A stretch of DNA of 64,000 nt from Paenibacillus sp. FSL K6-0276 (GTDB lineage Bacteria > Bacillota > Bacilli > Paenibacillales > Paenibacillaceae): contig NZ_CP150276.1 in the NCBI RefSeq assembly GCF_037977235.1, forward strand, positions 5,952,001 through 6,016,000. Direction: 5' to 3'. Below, piece after piece: positions 44,683-53,366 of this stretch. Below the pieces are notes generated by a model that did not search any database, was not told where the DNA came from, and worked only from the letters and a program-made list of their open reading frames with translations. The position numbers and the translations under genes are program-made. Numbering within the stretch: the stretch's first letter is position 1; every line of letters starts with the position of its first letter.

Positions 44683-44967
44683 TCACAAATATGCTCTTAT
44701 TGAATCCTTAAGCCGTCTCTTCATTTCATTGCGCACATGCTCAGGTTCAATGCATTGGCATTTATCCCCGAAGCTCATTAGGATTCCGTAACCATAATCA
44801 TCTTCAATAAAATCAAGATAGGCATAGAATTCGCCATTGCCAAGGGGAGTTATGTTCTCTTCTCCGCAATAATCCAACATCCTGTCGAGGATGGAATGAT
44901 CTAGATCCCCTTCTTCAATCCATAGCATCAACACAATTGCCGCTACTTGATGTTTGGCCTCACTCAA
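44683..44967 (-). CDS. Standalone WYL C-terminal (WCX)-like protein
   Basis: 94 residues. The second half, YGILMSFGDKCQCIEPEHVR then NEMKRRLKDSIRAYL, matches the C-terminal extension of WYL-domain regulators (FG..C.VLEPE.LR.E....L). The HTH and WYL parts are absent. Its start overlaps the permease stop (ATGA), so it is translated with that gene. It might sense a ligand or modulate a WYL regulator elsewhere; function unknown. Confidence 0.55.
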   Translation of the reverse strand: MSEAKHQVAAIVLMLWIEEGDLDHSILDRMLDYCGEENITPLGNGEFYAYLDFIEDDYGYGILMSFGDKCQCIEPEHVRNEMKRRLKDSIRAYL

Positions 44968-46322
44968 GCTTGATTACTTTTCCCCTTTCTGCTTCTAATC
45001 GAATACAGAATGATTAATAAAATAAACCATAACGGAGTACACAATAAAGCCGGTCGTGTCTCTCCAGCGAACAGCATGATGATCAGGATCCCAGCAAACA
45101 ATGTTAAGACAACATAATTAATAGCCGGCGTGAACGGTGCTTTAAATTTTGATTTCGCCTGTAAGTCTGGCCGGGTTTTCTTGTACTTAATATGGCAGAT
45201 GAGAACAATGCCCCACACCCATATAAAACAAATAGCGCTTATCGTTGTCACGATTCCAAAAGCCTGCTCCGGAATTAGTTTACTCAAAAGAGCCCCTACA
45301 GATATGACAATTGTAGAAATGAATAACGAGTTGCCTGGTACATGGTTTTTATTCAGTTTGCCCAAATGAGGTGACGCCTGGTCGTTTCTACTCAAATTAT
45401 AGAGAATTCGGCTTGTCGAGAACATCCCACTATTACAAGCGGAAGCAGCTGAGGTTAGTACAACAAAATTAATAATCCCTGCGGCAATTGGAATCCCTAC
45501 TAAACTAAAGGTTTTTACAAAAGGACTCTCTGCCGGACTGAGCTCCGTCCAAGGGTTAATGCATAGCAGGACGAAAAGCGCACCGACATAGAAAAATAGA
45601 ATCCTTAAAGGAATTTTATTAATCGCTGAAGGGATATTTTTCTCCGGATCCGCTGTTTCCGCTGCCGACACACCCACCAATTCCACACCGACATAAGCAA
45701 ATACAACCATTTGAAAAGAAAATAAGAATCCTGATATGCCGTTCGGAAAAAATCCCCCATGCTCCCAGAGGTTGCGTATCGTCACCGATCCTGCATCCGT
45801 CTTAAACCCTATGATCAGTAAAATGACCCCAAGGCCAATTAAGGCGAGAATCGTGATTACTTTAATTAAAGCAAACCAAAATTCGAGTTCTCCAAAGCTC
45901 TTTACAGTTAATAGATTAAGTCCTAATAACACGACTAGACAGGCGATGGCTGGAACCCATTGTGGGATATCAAACCAATACTGTACATATACGCCAACAG
46001 CAATGACATCAGCCATAGCCGTCATGATCCAGCAAAACCAATAGGTCCAACCGGTGATGAATGCGATCCGTGATCCAAGGTAGTCTTCAGCAATATCCGT
46101 AAACGATTGATATCCCGCTTTAGATAATAGGAGTTCTCCCAGTGCTCTCATCACAAAAAACACAGCAATACCCACGATTAAATACGTGATCATGATGGAT
46201 GGGCCTGCCTTCTCTATCGCCTTGCCTGATCCCAAGAATAATCCTGTACCAATGGTGCCGCCAATGGCGATAAGTTGAACATGCCGATTGGCCAGCTCTC
46301 TCTTTAATTCTGGTTGTGCCAT
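44964..46322 (-). CDS. Amino acid permease of the glycine/D-alanine/D-serine (CycA/YtnA) type
   Basis: APC-superfamily importer with twelve segments. Signature start RELANRHVQLIAIGGTIGTG then LFLGSGKAIEKAGPS; the FQMVVFAYVGVELVGVSAAE loop and NFVVLTSAASACNSGMFSTS are typical for the AAT family. ATG 46322 has AAGGGGGAAC upstream; the longer frame to 46382 would overlap the leader terminator. A glycine riboswitch upstream makes glycine a likely substrate or signal. Confidence 0.9.
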   Translation of the reverse strand: MAQPELKRELANRHVQLIAIGGTIGTGLFLGSGKAIEKAGPSIMITYLIVGIAVFFVMRALGELLLSKAGYQSFTDIAEDYLGSRIAFITGWTYWFCWIMTAMADVIAVGVYVQYWFDIPQWVPAIACLVVLLGLNLLTVKSFGELEFWFALIKVITILALIGLGVILLIIGFKTDAGSVTIRNLWEHGGFFPNGISGFLFSFQMVVFAYVGVELVGVSAAETADPEKNIPSAINKIPLRILFFYVGALFVLLCINPWTELSPAESPFVKTFSLVGIPIAAGIINFVVLTSAASACNSGMFSTSRILYNLSRNDQASPHLGKLNKNHVPGNSLFISTIVISVGALLSKLIPEQAFGIVTTISAICFIWVWGIVLICHIKYKKTRPDLQAKSKFKAPFTPAINYVVLTLFAGILIIMLFAGETRPALLCTPLWFILLIILYSIRSRKGKSNQA

Positions 46323-46358
46323 ACCTAGTTCCCCCTTGTGAGTACAATATATTGGAAT

Positions 46359-46390
46359 AAAAAAAGAGAGATTGGATGTCATCCAATCTC
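46359..46390 (-). terminator. Expression-platform terminator of the glycine riboswitch
   Basis: Minus-strand hairpin GAGATTGGAT / ATCCAATCTC followed by TCTTTTTTT, between the aptamer and the permease start. Confidence 0.9.
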
Positions 46391-46415
46391 CCAGATCGTA
46401 AGAATATCAAATAAT

Positions 46416-46530
46416 ATTTGCCCTGCTGATGGCGATCAGCATGACAAATACATATTCAGTACTCTTCTGTCCTTTTGCCTGAGATTGTGAACCCTTCGGC
46501 GCCGCGGAATTTCCGCAGTCTCTCCAGAAG
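46416..46530 (-). promoter_or_regulatory. Glycine riboswitch (single aptamer with ghost-aptamer stem)
   Basis: On the minus strand: GGAGAGACTGCGG (46525-46513), GCGCCGAAGGG (46502-46492) and CTCAGGCAAAAGGACAGA (46483-46466) are the conserved glycine-aptamer core. A following stem, ATTTGTC...GGGCAAAT around GCTGAT/ATCAGC (46449-46416), looks like the ghost aptamer of singlet riboswitches. It ends in a terminator, so glycine sets read-through into the permease gene. Direction of control (on or off) is not decided by sequence. Confidence 0.92.
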
Positions 46531-46777
46531 CTGCTCCTGCTAAAGTGTAATCCTTAGCTATCATAGCTCGTGAATTATGAAGTTGATAAAGCGGTAACGC
46601 AGTAAAACTGTTCTGATATTCTAACATATTACTTGCGATGTGAGTGTTAATCAGTGATAAAAGTCTCTTTGTATTTTATGGGACGGGCTTCTCACACCTT
46701 CTTCCTCCACAAGAATTTAAAGTAAGCTTCATGAACATACTACTTTCTGAAAAGCAAAAAACTAAAGGAGTATGCTG

Positions 46778-47794
46778 ATGAAAGCCGCTGTAGTAAAGAA
46801 ATTTAAAGAAAAGTTAGAGCTACAAGACGTACCTAAACCAAAACCCGGACACAAAGAAATCCTTGTCCACATTCAGGCGTGCGGAGTGTGTCATACTGAT
46901 TTGCATGCTGCTCATGGCGATTGGCCTGTCAAACCGAAACTCCCTCTTATTCCCGGACATGAAGGCGTCGGGATTATTGAAGAAATAGGTGAAGGAGTTA
47001 CACACTTAAAGGTAGGAGACCGAGTAGGAGTTCCGTGGCTGTATTCAGCCTGCGGTCATTGTGAGTATTGTCTTACAGGAAGAGAGACTCTTTGTCTGGA
47101 TCAGCAAAATTCCGGATATTCCGTAGATGGCGGATATGCAGAATATTGTGTGGCGGCTGCCGATTATGTAGTGAAAGTTCCTGATAATCTAACCTTCATC
47201 GAAGCGGCACCTTTATTTTGCGCTGGCGTTACGACCTATAAAGCTTTGAAAGTATCGGGTGTAAAGCCAGGTGAGTGGGTAGCCATTTTCGGCATCGGAG
47301 GATTGGGTCATCTTGGCGTACAATATGCAAAAGTAATGGGAATGAACGTAGTGGCCATCGACACGTCGGACGAAAAGATGGAGCTTGCGAAACAACTTGG
47401 TGCAGACAAAACCGTAAACGCATTAAAAGAAGATGCAGCAGACTGGATTCAAAAAGAAATCGGCGGAGTGCATGGTGTCGTTTGTACAGCGGTTGCAAAA
47501 AAAGCATTCGACCAAGCCTATCGAGCCATTCGTCGCGGTGGTACCTGCGTCATGGTTGGGCTGCCTCCTGAATCCATGGATGTCCCGATCTTTGATACGG
47601 TATTAAACGGTACAAAGGTAGTCGGTTCAATTGTCGGCACTCGCAAAGATTTGCAAGAAACATTACAATTCGCTGCGGAAGGAAAAATAAAAACCATTAT
47701 TGAGACACGTAAATTAGAAGATATTAATGAGATTTACGATCTTATGTTAGAAGGAAAAATCAATGGTCGAATCGTCCTTGACATGACGAATTGA
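46778..47794 (+). CDS. adhP: Zinc-dependent alcohol dehydrogenase, AdhP/AdhA type
   Basis: Medium-chain dehydrogenase of 338 residues that interconverts primary alcohols and aldehydes with NAD. Zinc site ACGVCHTDLHAAHGDW and IPGHEGVG; structural zinc CGHCEYCLTGRETLC; Rossmann loop FGIGGLGHLGVQ with acidic D in AIDTSDEKM. ATG 46778 has AAAGGAG 7 nt upstream; ATG 46772 is too close to it. Monocistronic, with its own hairpin. In Bacillus the homologue detoxifies aldehydes under AdhR; no MerR gene adjoins here. Confidence 0.92.
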   Translation: MKAAVVKKFKEKLELQDVPKPKPGHKEILVHIQACGVCHTDLHAAHGDWPVKPKLPLIPGHEGVGIIEEIGEGVTHLKVGDRVGVPWLYSACGHCEYCLTGRETLCLDQQNSGYSVDGGYAEYCVAAADYVVKVPDNLTFIEAAPLFCAGVTTYKALKVSGVKPGEWVAIFGIGGLGHLGVQYAKVMGMNVVAIDTSDEKMELAKQLGADKTVNALKEDAADWIQKEIGGVHGVVCTAVAKKAFDQAYRAIRRGGTCVMVGLPPESMDVPIFDTVLNGTKVVGSIVGTRKDLQETLQFAAEGKIKTIIETRKLEDINEIYDLMLEGKINGRIVLDMTN

Positions 47795-47819
47795 TCAAGT
47801 ATTTTACCGCTTGATTTTG
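47794..47819 (+). terminator. adhP terminator
   Basis: Short stem ATCAAG/CTTGAT followed by TTTTG. Confidence 0.6.
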
Positions 47820-47900
47820 TCTAAACACTGCAATCGATTAACAATAAAAAGTATGCTACCATAATATTTATTACAAGCCACAAAATTTGAGGTGATCGGA

Positions 47901-47960
47901 ATGTTAGAACGTTCCATGGAGAATGTAATGGAATCCGTGAAAGGAAGGAGTGATGTGTAA
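47901..47960 (+). CDS. 19-codon ORF with good ribosome site
   Basis: GAGGTGATCGG then ATG; the product MLERSMENVMESVKGRSDV is hydrophilic. It ends 27 nt before the hydrolase start, so it may act as a leader ORF coupling translation, or be the stump of a lost gene. Confidence 0.3.
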   Translation: MLERSMENVMESVKGRSDV

Positions 47961-47987
47961 AATAAAAATGAAAAAGGGACGATGACA

Positions 47988-48833
47988 ATGAATAAATACC
48001 AAACTATAAATAGCGATGGATTTGAACTGAATTATAGTGTAAAAGGAACTGGGAAACCTATTTTGGTGATAGGCAGCAGTGTTTATTATCCTCAACTATT
48101 CTCAGAAGATTTATATGATACATTCCAGTTTATTTTCCTTGATCATAGAGGATTTGTGAAGCCGCCCCGAACTCTGCAATCCGAAGATTATAGATTAGAC
48201 AAAGTATTAGATGATATAGAGACAGCAAGGCAGGATCTTAACTTAACAAATTTCATCCTATTAGGGCATTCAGGACATGCTTTCATGGCTTTGGAATATG
48301 CTAAAAAATATCCCTACCATGTCCAAAAAGTTGCCTTATTGAATTCGGCACCTACAAATAGCGAGGAAAGACAGCGTCAAAGTTTTTCATTTTTTAATGA
48401 GACAGCGAGTCCAGAGAGAAAAAGACAGTTCGAGATGGATATTGCTTTGTTAGAAAGTGACATTCAGAAAGATCCTGAACGACGATTCGTTCACATGTGT
48501 ATTCGGATGGGAGCCCAAAGCTTTTATGACTATACATTTGACGCAGCTTACATGTGGGAAGATGTATATACGAATATGCCAATTATCGATCATCTGTGGG
48601 GAGAAGCATTCGGAGAATTGAATCTTATACAATCGCTCGCTAACTTCAACAAACCAGTATTTATCGGTTTAGGCAGGTATGATTATTTGGTAGCGCCTGT
48701 TTCACTTTGGAATTCTGTTGATGAAACCTATGAGCACGTGAAAAAAGTGATCTTTGAGGGTCACAATCCGATGTTTGAAGAACCTCGAACCTTTGACAAA
48801 GAGCTAAGCAAGTGGATTCTTGAGGGCAATTGA
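47988..48833 (+). CDS. Alpha/beta hydrolase
   Basis: Hydrolase fold of about 281 residues. Nucleophile elbow GHSGHAFMAL (Ser), oxyanion region GKPILVIGSSVYYPQL, acid GLGRYDYLVAP and catalytic His EGHNPMFEEP are all present, like proline iminopeptidase or haloperoxidase relatives. ATG 47988 is preferred to 47982 because GGGA lies 9 nt upstream. Its terminator hairpin is interrupted by IS copy 2. Substrate unknown. Confidence 0.85.
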   Translation: MNKYQTINSDGFELNYSVKGTGKPILVIGSSVYYPQLFSEDLYDTFQFIFLDHRGFVKPPRTLQSEDYRLDKVLDDIETARQDLNLTNFILLGHSGHAFMALEYAKKYPYHVQKVALLNSAPTNSEERQRQSFSFFNETASPERKRQFEMDIALLESDIQKDPERRFVHMCIRMGAQSFYDYTFDAAYMWEDVYTNMPIIDHLWGEAFGELNLIQSLANFNKPVFIGLGRYDYLVAPVSLWNSVDETYEHVKKVIFEGHNPMFEEPRTFDKELSKWILEGN

Positions 48834-48872
48834 GGTTTTCCTTTGTATAACGAAAAACACTAAGTTGATTCC

Positions 48873-50789
48873 GAGGGCACTGAAAAACGTATGCTTTAAG
48901 AATCTGTAAAATGTACCTAAATAGATAAAGGCGAAATTTCACTCCATTCCGAGTAAGATTTCGCCTTTATTTTATGATTTCTTCATGTTTTTTACTTTAT
49001 TAACGTCAATATTCGTTTGAGATTGACAGCGAATATGGCCATTGCCCCTTGCATGTGCATGCCAACAAGACCTGAGGAAGTTGCCACATCATACCCATGT
49101 CGGTGTTTTAATTCACTATTCTTCGCTTCAATTTTATAGCGCTCTTTTGACTTTTCTTTGAAATATTCTCCTTCTTGGAACGCGTGCTGCTCGCTATGCT
49201 CCGTTGATTTGATACTGATTGAATAGGTTTTCGATTTTGCTCCTTCTTTATAACAACCTTCTTTTAAGGGGCATTGCTTACACTTATCGATATCAAAGTA
49301 ATAGGTATCTACTTGATTTGCTCCTACATTTTTTGTCCCCGTACGTGCCCTGCGAGTTGCCATCTGTCCGGCTTTACAAACGTACATTCCTGCATCTTTA
49401 TTAAACTCAAATTCATTTTCTTTTTTACGTTTTCCTTGCGTAATTAATGGGTGTAATTTGGATACTAATTGCAATCCATTTTCATGGGCATATTGGATAT
49501 TCTCTTTCTCAGAATAGGCTGTATCTCCAATGATCGTATCGATTTCCATACCCGTTTTACGACTTTTAGTAATCAAGGATTGAAGTTGTTTTCCATCACT
49601 TTTTTCACCTGTTGTAATTACTGCAGCTGTAATAATACGTTCTTCATTCATTGCAATATGTGTTTTATAGCCAAAAAAAGAAGAGTCGGCTGTTTTGTGA
49701 CCCACACGTGCATCTGGATCATTAGAAAATTGAAGGTGCTCCACGTGATCTTCTACGATTTCCTTTAAGTAGTTCAACTTTTCCTTTACCTTTGGATATT
49801 CGCGGATACTTTCTTCTTTTTCCACGGCGTCAATTACTTTTTGGCAATAGTCCAGTTCATCCACTAATTCGTTTGTCGTTGTTTTTGGCGGGAATTTATC
49901 TTTCATGTTTTCATTGATTTGATAAACGGCCTTGCGCAACAGCTTAGACTTCTCCATCAATATTTCTTTGGGTGATTGCTGATTGAATCGTGATTTCGTG
50001 TGGGTAGCATCCACAATAATTGCGCGGCTTTTAATGATTTCTTTTTCCAATGCAATTTCCACCGTTTTTTGAATCAGCATGTCGAGCAGGTTCACATCTT
50101 TCAACCGAAGTTTACGAAACTTCGTGAGTGAACTAGGGTTGATGACATCGTCTTCAGGCGCCATATCTAAGAAGTATTTGAGCGACATGTCATATTTAGA
50201 ACGTTCTACGACATCCACATCGGATAAATCGAAAATCGATTTTAGTAATAAATACTTGAACATACGAATAGGAGGCACGGCATTGCGACCATTATCTAGG
50301 CAATATTTATTCTGTAATTCTTCATGAACAAAAGAAAAATCTACGAGGTCATTTATTTGTCGTAGCATATTATCTTTAGGTACGACGATATCGTAAATCG
50401 CCATAAATGGACTGAGGTTAAGGGATTGTTGGTTTGAAATCATCCGAGTCACCACCTGAAATTAATACAATCATTATACAGCAAAACAGGACACCCATCC
50501 TCGAAAAGATCGAGGATGGGTGTCCTGGAATGGAGTTTTCATGGGCCTCTAAAAGGCGCCTTTATAACTTGAACTTAAAAACATTAGAGGGGTGTAGCGA
50601 AGGGGAAATTTGGAACTGGAGGAGCGATAGCGACCGCCTTTGTCTCCGGATTTCAACCGCAAATAGCGATTTAATCAAGAAATCTGGAGACAACAGCGGC
50701 CGGTAGTCCAAATATTCCCCGTAGTTAAACCTACTCCTTAAATGTATAGCCTTAAGTTAAATTAGTAACTGGACTTTTTCAGTGGCCTC
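48873..50789 (-). mobile_element. IS1182-family insertion sequence, copy 2
   Basis: Same element as copy 1, inverted. Right end CAGTGGCCTC; left end GAGGGCACTGAAAAA with one change from the copy 1 repeat. 1917 bp. Direct repeat TTGATTC at 48865-48871 and 50790-50796, with one extra base at the left junction. Internal hairpin and transposase intact. Confidence 0.9.
48992..50443 (-). CDS. IS1182-family transposase (copy 2)
   Basis: Same length as copy 1 and differing at about 12 of 487 positions (for example RAIIVDATH instead of RSIIVDATH, and QHAFQEGEYF instead of QQTFQESEYF). All catalytic regions and the DKCKQCPLKEGC cluster are present, so it should be active. ATG 50443 corresponds to the chosen start of copy 1. 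Confidence 0.9.
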   Translation of the reverse strand: MISNQQSLNLSPFMAIYDIVVPKDNMLRQINDLVDFSFVHEELQNKYCLDNGRNAVPPIRMFKYLLLKSIFDLSDVDVVERSKYDMSLKYFLDMAPEDDVINPSSLTKFRKLRLKDVNLLDMLIQKTVEIALEKEIIKSRAIIVDATHTKSRFNQQSPKEILMEKSKLLRKAVYQINENMKDKFPPKTTTNELVDELDYCQKVIDAVEKEESIREYPKVKEKLNYLKEIVEDHVEHLQFSNDPDARVGHKTADSSFFGYKTHIAMNEERIITAAVITTGEKSDGKQLQSLITKSRKTGMEIDTIIGDTAYSEKENIQYAHENGLQLVSKLHPLITQGKRKKENEFEFNKDAGMYVCKAGQMATRRARTGTKNVGANQVDTYYFDIDKCKQCPLKEGCYKEGAKSKTYSISIKSTEHSEQHAFQEGEYFKEKSKERYKIEAKNSELKHRHGYDVATSSGLVGMHMQGAMAIFAVNLKRILTLIK

Positions 50790-50859
50790 TTGATTCTTAG
50801 TGTTTTTTTATTTCCTGCCCCTTTGGTTTCTCCCAAATGAGTTTTACCATTGTATCTAA

Positions 50860-50914
50860 AGGCGAAAACTCCGCCCTACTTATGATACGGCTCATCTTAA
50901 CATTTATAGAGCGA
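50860..50914. repeat. Dispersed palindromic repeat, divergent copy A
   Basis: CGCCCTACTTATGATACGG resembles the left half of the repeat seen at 53290, 56937 and 58004; the right half is degenerate. The surrounding 50808-51068 gap shows no gene. Confidence 0.35.
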
Positions 50915-51068
50915 AATTGGGGCTTTGACGCTATACCCATCGATTGGGGAATAGAGGTCACATTTTGGAAGCTCTATTGGCTGACTAAGTAAGCAGGACT
51001 GCATGTGCTGCCGAAGGCGGAATTGGCGTAACTCCGCTTGTAACAGTATCTTGTGGTTAAACTTCTCG

Positions 51069-51605
51069 TCAAGTACCCATGCCCGTTTTATACATTTTTT
51101 CTGCTTCAATAGGACTTGCTTTTGCCGTCATACGGTGCGGAATTACCCGATAAACTTGAACCGGACCGCCGAATACAGCCGACCTATACTTTTCCACATG
51201 CTGCTTGGACAAGGGACGATTATAGTAACCAGATACATACTTATTGATCATTTCCTGAAGTACATGAGTGGCTTCATCCAAATCTGTGATCGGTTCTGCT
51301 TGTCCAAATATCATTACGCTCATATAAGCTGTATCCGTTTTGGCAGGTACAGGATCCGTAATGGTTCCGTATTCCTCACATACCGTAAAACATACCTCTG
51401 GATTATCACTCATGACCCGATTACGCCTTCCATCTCCAGCCCCGTGAAAATAGAGTTTCCCTTCAGTCCATACATAATTAAGCGGCACAACATAGGGTAG
51501 ATTGCCATCAACTAACCCAAGATAACCCATTCTCGCTTGGTGAAGGAACCTTTCAATCTTTTTTTGATCCTGGCATTCCCTGATCTTGTAACGAACCGAA
51601 TCCAT
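51069..51605 (-). CDS. Pyridoxamine 5'-phosphate oxidase-like flavin-binding protein (NimA type)
   Basis: Split-barrel FMN-binding fold of 178 residues: KIERFLHQARMGYLGLVDGN, LPYVVPLNYVWTEGKLYFHG, GRRNRVMSDNPEVCFTVCEE. Nim-like proteins reduce nitroimidazoles or bind haem or flavin; true pyridoxamine oxidase residues are not evident. Divergent from a MocR regulator that uses PLP, with an inverted repeat between the two, which suggests it is the regulator's target. GGAGAGA precedes ATG 51605. Confidence 0.82.
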   Translation of the reverse strand: MDSVRYKIRECQDQKKIERFLHQARMGYLGLVDGNLPYVVPLNYVWTEGKLYFHGAGDGRRNRVMSDNPEVCFTVCEEYGTITDPVPAKTDTAYMSVMIFGQAEPITDLDEATHVLQEMINKYVSGYYNRPLSKQHVEKYRSAVFGGPVQVYRVIPHRMTAKASPIEAEKMYKTGMGT

Positions 51606-51710
51606 ATCGATATCTCTCCTTACTTCAATTGTCTTAACTCCGTTAATCTTCTAGAGTGCGGCAACGACCAAATTGCGAATACCAGCGTTGTTACGGTAGT
51701 ATATCAATGA

Positions 51711-51757
51711 ATGGATTGCATTAAAACATCCAAAAATCGCTGTTTAGAGCAATCCAT
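51711..51757. promoter_or_regulatory. Inverted repeat between the flavin protein and MocR genes
   Basis: ATGGATTGC (51711-51719) and GCAATCCAT (51749-51757) are perfect complements 29 bp apart. Position and spacing suit a two-site MocR operator. Confidence 0.6.
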
Positions 51758-51805
51758 AATTAGTATTATTATGATTGGGCTTCTATTTATTTGGAGGTGT
51801 GTACG

Positions 51806-53236
51806 ATGATGAAAGTAATTCGTAATGATAAGAGACCGATCTGGCAGCAATTGCTCGATCAAGCGATTCATAATATTACTAGCGGAGTCTGGGCGCCAGG
51901 AGAATTACTAATACCTACCCGCGAACTTGCTCACATCGTAGGTGTCTCACGCTCAACTATACAGATCGTCTATGAGGAATTGTTAAGTCGAGGTTATACA
52001 GTTACCTCTCGCCGAGGAGGAACGCGAGTTAGTAAATGGAAGCAAGTCACTGTGTCAACGAAGGAAATAGAAACAGAGGGTCCCACCCCTCCTTCACTTT
52101 CCTTGTTGAACTCAGCTGTCGATCAATTACATGACTGGTTCAGAGGTAAAGAACAGTTAGAAGTGGATATTGATTTCAGTCCCCATGAACCCTATTTGGA
52201 TGAACAATTTCAAAAGAACTGGCGGCAATCGCTGCTCCACGCATCTGCTGAGATGGATTTATCAAGCTGGGCTTACGGTAATTGCTATGGTTTCACACCA
52301 TTACGTGAGCAAATTCAGCGTTATTTATCACTTGAACGGGGCATACATATCCAAACCAATCAGATTCTGTTGACCTCAGGAGCTCAGCATAGTATTGACT
52401 TAATCGCACAGTCACTTTTAGCTGATGGGGACACTGTCTCAGTAGAAGATCCAGGTTTCCCAGCTGCTTGGATGGCGATGAAATATCGCCGAATGAATGT
52501 GGTACCCGTTCCCGTTGATGAGTATGGTCTAGTCGTTGAGCATATTCACCCACAATCCAAACTGATCTTTGCCACCCCTTCTCACCAGTGCGCAGTAGGG
52601 GTCGTTATGTCGGAACCCCGGAGGCAACAATTGCTACATAAAGCCGTTCAAGAACAATTTTGGATCATTGAAGACGATTATGATAGTGAGTTTCGATATC
52701 GTGGGGAGCCGCTTCCAACACTATTTAGTCAGGCGTCTAATAATACATTGTACCTCATGAGTTTCTCTAAAATGATTGCTCCAGGCATTCGGATCTCGGC
52801 TATTGTTGGTCCAGTCGAGGCAATTGCTCAACTAGCAAAGGTACAGGAGCTGACTTACCGTCATCTTCCGATTATGGATCAGCTAACACTAACCCACTTC
52901 ATTAAGAATCGTCATTTTATGCGACATATGAGAAGAGTCAGAAATGTGTACCGACGAAGACACGAAGTCATGACAAAAGCTATTATGGCTAGCGGTTTAG
53001 GGGAGCGTTTCACACTCAGTGGAGTAGAAACAGGGTTACATATGTTACTTGAGGCTGAGGAATCATACGACGAAGAAGCCGTGACAAAGTTAGCCCTACA
53101 GCATGGAATACGTGTGTACCCTCTTGGGCCCTATTGTTTGGATAGCAAAAGAAAGGGATGGGTATTGGGGTTTGCAAAAGTAGATGAAGCAGCGATTGAG
53201 CAGGGAATTCATCGTCTTGCGGAGTTGATCCTATAG
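51806..53236 (+). CDS. MocR/PdxR-family regulator (GntR HTH plus aminotransferase domain)
   Basis: Residues 1-75 form a GntR winged helix (PIWQQLLDQAIHNITSGVWA, IPTRELAHIVGVSRSTI). Residues 110-475 form a class-I aminotransferase fold: YGFTPLREQIQRYLSLERGI, the DDYDSEFRY aspartate and MSFSKMIAPGIRIS, whose Lys (near 320) binds PLP. Such proteins regulate by ligand or PLP binding and not by catalysis. ATG 51806 has GGAGG 8 nt upstream. Probably controls the divergent flavin-binding protein. Confidence 0.9.
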   Translation: MMKVIRNDKRPIWQQLLDQAIHNITSGVWAPGELLIPTRELAHIVGVSRSTIQIVYEELLSRGYTVTSRRGGTRVSKWKQVTVSTKEIETEGPTPPSLSLLNSAVDQLHDWFRGKEQLEVDIDFSPHEPYLDEQFQKNWRQSLLHASAEMDLSSWAYGNCYGFTPLREQIQRYLSLERGIHIQTNQILLTSGAQHSIDLIAQSLLADGDTVSVEDPGFPAAWMAMKYRRMNVVPVPVDEYGLVVEHIHPQSKLIFATPSHQCAVGVVMSEPRRQQLLHKAVQEQFWIIEDDYDSEFRYRGEPLPTLFSQASNNTLYLMSFSKMIAPGIRISAIVGPVEAIAQLAKVQELTYRHLPIMDQLTLTHFIKNRHFMRHMRRVRNVYRRRHEVMTKAIMASGLGERFTLSGVETGLHMLLEAEESYDEEAVTKLALQHGIRVYPLGPYCLDSKRKGWVLGFAKVDEAAIEQGIHRLAELIL

Positions 53237-53289
53237 AATCATCTCCACAAGTAAATTACGCTGTGTCTCTATGCTCTTTTTATCCAAAG

Positions 53290-53341
53290 ATTTCGCCCTA
53301 CCTATGATAAGGCCACCGCGCTGTCTGTAACGGCAAGTTTT
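53290..53341. repeat. Dispersed palindromic repeat, copy B
   Basis: TTCGCCCTACCTATGATAAG, then GCGCTGTCTGTAACGGCAAG. Shares its right half exactly with copy C. Confidence 0.55.
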
Positions 53342-53342
53342 A

Positions 53343-53366
53343 GGGCCATCCTTTGTGGGATGGCCC
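53343..53366. repeat. Duplicated terminator hairpin, left copy
   Basis: GGGCCATCC-TTTGTG-GGATGGCCC, a perfect stem-loop 106 bp after the MocR stop. The identical 24 bp recur at 54927-54950 on the other side of the IS, so it is a target-site duplication of a whole terminator stem. Confidence 0.85.

Larger units (their letters stand above)
48853..50807 (+). terminator. Hydrolase terminator split by IS copy 2
   Basis: AAAAACACTAA (48853-48863) and TTAGTGTTTTT (50797-50807) are perfect complements followed by more Ts. Without the IS they form a terminator 20 bp after the hydrolase stop. The loop bases TTGATTC occur on both sides of the IS. Confidence 0.8.

Noticed and set aside
46120..46627. Two minus-strand ORFs over the permease start and leader
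   Set aside because: They overlap the glycine riboswitch and its terminator; the conserved bases belong to the RNA.
50790..51068. Possible gene in the gap after IS copy 2
   Set aside because: Short frames only, no ribosome site; holds the terminator arm and a degenerate repeat.
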